Made by a program: the position numbers and the translations under genes
The notes under the pieces: generated by a model
Seen by the model: only the letters and a program-made list of their open reading frames with translations
Database searches by the model: none
Told to the model about the DNA's origin: nothing
In this document: positions 5,568 through 9,508 of the stretch, in pieces
How positions within the stretch are numbered: the first letter of the stretch is position 1
How the letters are laid out: every line of letters begins with the position of its first letter
Origin: Treponema sp.
GTDB taxonomy: Bacteria > Spirochaetota > Spirochaetia > Treponematales > Breznakiellaceae
Direction of reading: 5' to 3'
DNA length: 9,508 nucleotides
Assembly: GCA_031267115.1 (NCBI GenBank)
Contig: JAIRZS010000363.1
Location: 1-9,508 of the forward strand

Positions 5568-6938
5568 TCACGCCCCGCAGCACCTTTTGTACTTTTTGCC
5601 GCTGCCGCAGGGGCAGGGATCGTTGCGGCCCACTTTTGGTTCGGCGCGGCGGACGGGCTGTTCGGCCTCGTATTCCGGGTCCTCGTCTACTAAACCGATT
5701 TCGCGCTTTAGCTTACTGTATTTTTTTTCGCGCTGGTACAGCATCTTTTCCGGATCGCGGGTACGCAGCGCCTCGTTAAAGAAAGAACTGTGGAGCGCGT
5801 AAAGTTCGGGAAACTCCGACTTCAAACGCCTGAGCTGAGGGTAGTAGAGAGCGCTATTTTCGATGATGTTATGTTCCATCGCTATTATTTCAAGCTTGTC
5901 TTCGGCATCGTTAAATTTGAAGTTCAATAAGTTAAGAAGATCGTGGAAAAGTACGTGAAAGCCTTTATCCATGAGGCCCTGAATTTCAAAAGAAATCTTT
6001 ACCTCATTGAGTTTCCTCAGTAACCTTGCGTCGCTTGTATCCGGCAGCAGTTCCGACATTTTTTTGAGATCCGGGTACAGTTCCCCCAGGCCGGCGGTCG
6101 GAATAACTTCCAGTATCTCCCGAAAGGCCGAACTGCCTTCGTCCTGCCCGTTCCGGCCGCCTTCGCGTACCAGCCGGATGATTTCCCGCAAATTGTCCCT
6201 GGCGGCATTGATATTCTTAGTACCGGAAGTAACCAGCGCGTGGACATAAAGGAGGATTTTTTTCCACTCGTCCTTTTTGACCGCGCGAACCGCCTTAAGC
6301 GCCTCAAGGGAAAGGGCGTGCAGACGTTCAAATAAATCCTGCCCGTTTTTCCGGGCCTGCTCAATGGTACACTCGATAAATAATAGCCAGCCTTCAATAG
6401 AAGACCGGTCAAGGTCAATGGCCCGCTGCGCCGTATCAAGGGCTTTCCTGGTCCAGCCGCGTTCAGCATAACTCCGGCCAAGTTCCCTCAAATACCCGGA
6501 GTTGTCCGGATGCCTGCGGCAAAGCTCCTCCCAGGCTTCCGCCGCTTTGCCGGTTTTGTCGTCCGACGAAAGGGACCGCGCGTACTGTTCCCTGATACTG
6601 TCCAATTCAGGATAGCGTTCCAGAATTTTCCGGTAACACTCCGCCGCCTTGCCGTACCTTCCGGCATGTTCGAACCATTGGGCGTCGCGGAACATTGCTG
6701 CGGCGGAAGGGGGCAGGCTGCCAACCATGTCGTATTCAGCGCGTTTTTCCGGGTCGGTAAGGGTTTCGTAAGCCGCGCGGATTTCCTTGAATTCCTCGGG
6801 GAAACGATCGGGCTGGTACTTGCGCACCATGCCGAAGTACGCCCGCTTTATCTCCGCCTCTTCAGCGGTTTCCGCTACACCCAGTGTTTCGTAATAGCTT
6901 TTTCTTGCTTCTTCTTCTACTTCGTCAAAGAGGGTCAA
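5568..6938 (-). CDS. J-domain/TPR/SEC-C protein with QPD in place of HPD
   Basis: A 456-residue protein starting at TTG 6938. GGAGG lies 5 nt upstream, and the start overlaps the previous stop as TTGA. Domains: an N-terminal J domain at about 14-70 (SYYETLGV, IKRAYFGMVRKY, DRFPEEFKEIRAAYETLTDPEKRAEYD); TPR-like helices at about 82-195 (AMFRDAQWFEHAGRYGKAAECYRKIL and following); a helical middle of unknown fold; and a C-terminal SEC-C motif at 436-455 with CPCGSGKKYKRCC (Cys442, 444, 453, 454), which binds zinc in SecA and other proteins. In J-proteins the HPD tripeptide triggers Hsp70 ATP hydrolysis; here residues 42-44 are QPD (codon CAG at 6813-6815). It may therefore bind Hsp70 weakly or differently. 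As the last gene of the operon it is presumably the partner of the Hsp70 two genes upstream, delivering clients through the TPRs or SEC-C end. Confidence 0.9.
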   Translation of the reverse strand: MTLFDEVEEEARKSYYETLGVAETAEEAEIKRAYFGMVRKYQPDRFPEEFKEIRAAYETLTDPEKRAEYDMVGSLPPSAAAMFRDAQWFEHAGRYGKAAECYRKILERYPELDSIREQYARSLSSDDKTGKAAEAWEELCRRHPDNSGYLRELGRSYAERGWTRKALDTAQRAIDLDRSSIEGWLLFIECTIEQARKNGQDLFERLHALSLEALKAVRAVKKDEWKKILLYVHALVTSGTKNINAARDNLREIIRLVREGGRNGQDEGSSAFREILEVIPTAGLGELYPDLKKMSELLPDTSDARLLRKLNEVKISFEIQGLMDKGFHVLFHDLLNLLNFKFNDAEDKLEIIAMEHNIIENSALYYPQLRRLKSEFPELYALHSSFFNEALRTRDPEKMLYQREKKYSKLKREIGLVDEDPEYEAEQPVRRAEPKVGRNDPCPCGSGKKYKRCCGA

Positions 6939-6948
6939 AAAAACCTCC
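6935..6948 (-). promoter_or_regulatory. GGAGG and TTGA overlap that set the J-protein start
   Basis: GGAGG (6944-6948) and five T residues precede TTG 6938. The TTG overlaps the TGA of the TPR-like gene as TTGA. Any upstream start in the same frame would overlap that gene widely and add residues unlike a J domain. Confidence 0.75.
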
Positions 6949-7384
6949 AAAAACAAACCCGCCGCCTGCCAAGTTCGGCAAGAGCTTCCGCGGCGAGCCT
7001 GTTCCCCCTGTCCCTGGCCAAAGCCCCGGCGAAACAACCCGCCGCCTGCACATAATGTTTCGCCAGCGCCCAAAGGCAGCCCTGTATATTAAGGAGCCGC
7101 ACGTTTTGGCCGGGAAGATTCCGCGCCGCGTTTGCCGCCTTTTTCCACTTTTTCTGCCCGGCAAGGAGGATCAGCCGTTCAAAGCCCTCATCCCGCGCCC
7201 CGCCCGTACCCTCTCCAAGCTCATACCGGCAGATTTCCTCAAGGCGCGCCGCGTCGCCGTGCCCCGGGTCCAGGATACGGGCAAAAGACGCATAACCCAG
7301 GGCGGCGTTTAAATCCCGCCGTTTTGCCGCCCCAAGGGCCAGCCTGAAACAGCGCCTCCCCATTTCCTCCGGGCTTGTTGTCAT
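6935..7384 (-). CDS. Small TPR-like helical protein of the Hsp70 operon
   Basis: A 149-residue, mostly helical protein. Residues about 10-50 (RRCFRLALGAAKRRDLNAALGYASFARILDP) and 75-140 (KKWKKAANAARNL, GCLWALAKHYVQAAGCFAGALARD) show the A-helix/B-helix pattern of degenerate tetratricopeptide repeats. There is no signal peptide, membrane segment or catalytic motif. It starts at ATG 7384, sharing ATGA with the stop of the Hsp70 gene, and ends sharing TTGA with the start of the J-protein gene; its last codons hold the ribosome site of that gene. Its own possible Shine-Dalgarno (AAGGTG, 7397-7402) is 12 nt away, so its translation probably depends on ribosomes finishing the Hsp70 gene. A co-chaperone or adaptor role is inferred from position only. 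Confidence 0.82.
   Translation of the reverse strand: MTTSPEEMGRRCFRLALGAAKRRDLNAALGYASFARILDPGHGDAARLEEICRYELGEGTGGARDEGFERLILLAGQKKWKKAANAARNLPGQNVRLLNIQGCLWALAKHYVQAAGCFAGALARDRGNRLAAEALAELGRRRVCFWRFF
7381..7384 (-). promoter_or_regulatory. ATGA stop/start overlap, Hsp70 to TPR-like gene
   Basis: The Hsp70 TGA and the next ATG share a 4-nt overlap. The nearest Shine-Dalgarno-like run is 12 nt away, so re-initiation by terminating ribosomes is the likely route. Confidence 0.75.
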
Positions 7385-9063
7385 GGCAGTTCATTCACCT
7401 TTTCCAGCAGTTCAACCATGTCCAGCAATTCATCGCGCAGATCGTCGGCCTGTTCCTGATCCTGTAACAGTATCGCTTCCTTGAGCCGCCGCAGGAGCAG
7501 GCTGACATCGTCGCCCACATCCTTGCCCGAGGCGATCAGTTTTTCGGCTTTGCGTACCAGAGGACGGAACCTCCGCGCCCCTTCCGCCTGCTCCCATTTC
7601 GATATATCCAGAGAAGGTTTGGCCTTTACGCCCGTAGTGCTGATTTCGGCGGAAACCTGCTTGCCGGTAGACACCACGCTTGCCTTTACCTGGAGTATGC
7701 CGTTCATATCGTAACCAAAGCTTACGTCAATCTGTTCCTTCCCCTTCCGGGCAGGGGGGATTCCTGTAAGGTGTACCTCCCCGAGCCGCTCGTTATTATC
7801 CGGATCAGAAGATTCCCCCTGGTACACGTCAATAACCACCTGGGTCTGGTAATCCGCGACTGTAGAGTAGACCGCCGTTTTTTCAGTGGGAATCGTAGTG
7901 TTTCTCGGGATAAGGGGATCGAATATCCGCCGCCCGCCAAACAAGCCTCTTTGCAGGGGCGCTGTTCCCAGGGTATAGGGGCAAACATCGGTCAGCACCA
8001 GGTCTTCGTTGTTAATGCTGCCCTCGATAAGCCCCGCCTGAATCGCCGCGCCGCGGGCCACCGTCAGATCGGGGTCTACCAGCGAGCGGGGGACAGACCC
8101 CAGGGTATCCTCCACCAGCTTTTTTACGCAGGGGATCCGCGTGGAGCCTCCCACAAGGAGGACGATCTGCAAATCCTGCGGGCTCAGTTTCGCGTCCGCG
8201 AGGGCGCTCATCATCTGGTCCCTGGTGGAAAAAACTTTTTCCGACACCCACTCCTCAAAATCCCGGCGGCTGACAGCCTTTTCCACTGAAACCGGTTTTC
8301 CGTCGCCGCCGGTCAGGAGGAAAGGAAGGGACACCTTGTATTCATCCTGGGAACTCAGGGCGATTTTACAGTCCTCCGCGGATTTTTTAAGCCGCATAAG
8401 GGCGCGTTCATCCCCCGCAGCATCGGCAAGATGGGCCATGATAATTTCGTCAAAATCCTTGCCCCCCAGACGGTTGTTGCCGTTGCTCGCCTTTACATCA
8501 ATGATCCCTTCGAAAAGCTCCAGTACCGTAACATCAAGGGTGCCGCCTCCCAGATCGTAGACCAGCACATTCTTGCATTCTTTAAGGTTTGAAAGGCCGT
8601 AATCCAGCGCCGCGGCGGTAGGCTCGTTGATGATGCGTTCCACCTGCAGGCCCGCGAGTTCCCCCGCTTTCGCCGTCATCCGCCGCTGCACGTCGGTAAA
8701 ATAAGCCGGAACAGTAATCACGGCGCGGTCGATCTTTTCCCCCAGGCTTGTTTCCGCGCAGCCGGCCAGGTAACGCAGGAGCATAGCCTGAATCTCCTCC
8801 GGCGCGTATTCCTTCCCATGGGCGTTGAGTTTCTCGCCGCTGCCGGTAAGCCGCTTAACCTCCATAAAGGTACAGTCGGGCCGGGTAAAAAGGTATTCCG
8901 CAGCTTCCTCGCCCACAATGATCGAGCCGTCCTGGGCAATATGCACCACCGAAGGCGTCACCAGCTTCCCCTGGGTATTCGGGAAAAGCTTGGGCGTCCC
9001 GTCAACAATACCGGCAATCTCCGATGTCGATGTTCCTAAATCTATACCGACTATTTTGCTCAC
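7381..9063 (-). CDS. Hsp70-family chaperone (DnaK-like paralogue with short lid)
   Basis: A 560-residue Hsp70. ATPase motifs are present: GIDLGTS (Asp8), MEVKRL (Lys70, as in DnaK), AVITVPAYF, INEPTAAALDYG, YDLGGGTLDVTVLE (170-183) and LLVGGSTRIP (302-311). The linker LVLTD (355-359) and a full beta substrate-binding domain (about 360-477, NTTIPTEK, VYQGES, IDVSFGYDMNGILQV) follow. The helical lid (about 485-560) is near 75 residues, shorter than the roughly 130 of DnaK, and the usual long disordered tail is absent. The GTG start at 9063 is chosen because it overlaps the preceding stop as GTGA, has AAAGGGGG (9073-9080) 9 nt upstream, and puts Asp8 and Lys70 at DnaK numbering; ATG 9072 would add three residues and leave no spacer. 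It lies downstream of a GrpE-like gene and upstream of two TPR-type genes. Housekeeping dnaK is probably elsewhere. Confidence 0.93.
   Translation of the reverse strand: MSKIVGIDLGTSTSEIAGIVDGTPKLFPNTQGKLVTPSVVHIAQDGSIIVGEEAAEYLFTRPDCTFMEVKRLTGSGEKLNAHGKEYAPEEIQAMLLRYLAGCAETSLGEKIDRAVITVPAYFTDVQRRMTAKAGELAGLQVERIINEPTAAALDYGLSNLKECKNVLVYDLGGGTLDVTVLELFEGIIDVKASNGNNRLGGKDFDEIIMAHLADAAGDERALMRLKKSAEDCKIALSSQDEYKVSLPFLLTGGDGKPVSVEKAVSRRDFEEWVSEKVFSTRDQMMSALADAKLSPQDLQIVLLVGGSTRIPCVKKLVEDTLGSVPRSLVDPDLTVARGAAIQAGLIEGSINNEDLVLTDVCPYTLGTAPLQRGLFGGRRIFDPLIPRNTTIPTEKTAVYSTVADYQTQVVIDVYQGESSDPDNNERLGEVHLTGIPPARKGKEQIDVSFGYDMNGILQVKASVVSTGKQVSAEISTTGVKAKPSLDISKWEQAEGARRFRPLVRKAEKLIASGKDVGDDVSLLLRRLKEAILLQDQEQADDLRDELLDMVELLEKVNELP
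9060..9063 (-). promoter_or_regulatory. GTGA stop/start overlap, GrpE-like to Hsp70
   Basis: The TGA of the GrpE-like gene and the GTG of Hsp70 share bases in a 4-nt overlap, with AAAGGGGG upstream as ribosome site. This decides the Hsp70 start and suggests translational coupling. Confidence 0.75.
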
Positions 9064-9508
9064 CAGTTCCATCCCCCTTTATCCTGATTCTGTTCATCAT
9101 CACCGGTATTTCGGGTTTCCGTATCTTCATCTTCCCCTCCATCCTGGTACCCGGCTCCATCTTCGTCCCAGCCGCCAGCATCCCGGTATTGATCGTCGAT
9201 TCCAATACCTTCGATCCCGGAATCTTCTATTCCAGCATCCGCTTCTATTCCAAAATCCGTTTCCACATCCATATTGTCAATTCCAATACCCGCCGTCCCT
9301 GCTTCCGCTTCTGTCTCTGCCTCTTCTTCATCTTCCCCGGAACCCCCCTGCCCCCGGCTTACCACCACCGCGGCTTTACGCAGAAGGACATTCTGATACA
9401 CGTAGCCGCTCTGGAGTACCTCGACCACCCGCTCGCGGGGCAGGGGCGATTCGGCGCTTGCCTTGACCGTATGAATCCTCGGGTCCAGGGGCTGCCCCGC
9501 CTCCCCAA
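9060..9508 (-). CDS. grpE: GrpE-like nucleotide exchange factor, C-terminal part, with acidic repetitive tail
   Basis: The frame enters from the right edge and ends at TGA 9060-9062, giving the last 148 residues. The first part (LDPRIHTVKASAESPLPRERVVEVLQSGYVYQNVLLRKAAVVVS) matches the end of the GrpE beta domain: VVEVLQ.GY....LLR.A.VVVS. After this the family normally stops or has a few residues, but here about 99 more follow, with 33 Asp/Glu and only four basic residues. The tail has GI-containing repeats (GIGID, FGIEA, AGIED, SGIEG). GrpE dimers release ADP from Hsp70; the tail could bind clients, calcium or other proteins, which is a guess. The codons in the tail are more AT-rich than in the neighbours. 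Upstream regulation is beyond the window. It is probably a paralogue serving the adjacent Hsp70. Confidence 0.82.
   Translation of the reverse strand, partial: GEAGQPLDPRIHTVKASAESPLPRERVVEVLQSGYVYQNVLLRKAAVVVSRGQGGSGEDEEEAETEAEAGTAGIGIDNMDVETDFGIEADAGIEDSGIEGIGIDDQYRDAGGWDEDGAGYQDGGEDEDTETRNTGDDEQNQDKGGWNW
9196..9290 (-). repeat. Degenerate short repeats encoding the acidic GI-rich tail
   Basis: CTTCTATTCCA(GC/AA)ATCC occurs at 9224-9240 and 9242-9258 (18-bp period, two mismatches), and TC(G/A)ATTCCAATACC at 9196-9209 and 9277-9290. An 18-bp period adds six residues in frame, matching the protein repeat. Such units can gain or lose copies without breaking the frame. Confidence 0.65.

Noticed and set aside
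6939..7073. A longer J-protein starting at ATG 7073
   Set aside because: The added 45 residues overlap the TPR-like gene and do not resemble a J-protein. GGAGG with the TTGA overlap at 6938 is the better start.
9064..9072. ATG 9072 as the Hsp70 start
   Set aside because: The G-run abuts this ATG with no spacer, while GTG 9063 has a fitting spacer, a GTGA overlap and DnaK-like numbering of Asp8 and Lys70.

Overview
The window is most likely from a host-associated spirochaete, probably a termite-gut-type Treponema. This is inferred from several signs: two lipoproteins with spirochaete-like lipoboxes, a long Gly/Thr/Asn-rich surface protein built from repeated modules, a membrane-bound LuxR-type regulator beside a sugar-binding lipoprotein, moderately GC-rich coding sequence, and a spacer full of palindromes. 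No rRNA or other species marker is present, so the assignment is tentative.

Layout. (1) Bases 1-1902, minus strand: the N-terminal 634 residues of a large surface lipoprotein with an Ig-like region and at least two beta-helix-like repeats. It runs off the left edge. (2) Bases 1903-2488: a 586-base divergent spacer with at least ten hairpins, a 23-bp tandem repeat, a 28-nt direct repeat 256 bp apart and, next to the right-hand gene, a structured leader or operator with four copies of GGGGTGAT. (3) Bases 2489-5539, plus strand: a family 1 solute-binding lipoprotein, then 24 nt later a protein with two membrane segments, a Cache-like extracytoplasmic sensor and a C-terminal LuxR helix-turn-helix. 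No ABC permease or ATPase is visible, so the pair looks like a ligand receptor plus transmembrane regulator. (4) Bases 5568-9508, minus strand, convergent with the previous pair: an Hsp70 operon in the order GrpE-like, Hsp70, small TPR-like protein, J-domain/TPR/SEC-C protein. All three junctions are 4-nt stop/start overlaps (GTGA, ATGA, TTGA), so translation is probably coupled.

The Hsp70 operon is the most interesting part. Its Hsp70 keeps the ATPase motifs and the beta substrate-binding domain but has a short C-terminal lid. Its J-protein has QPD where the family has HPD, and carries a zinc-binding SEC-C motif at the C-terminus. Its GrpE-like partner ends in a tail of about 100 residues, a third of them acidic, with GI-containing repeats. 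It looks like a dedicated, specialised chaperone set rather than the housekeeping grpE-dnaK-dnaJ genes. The sensor pair with its repeat-rich leader is the second system worth following up.
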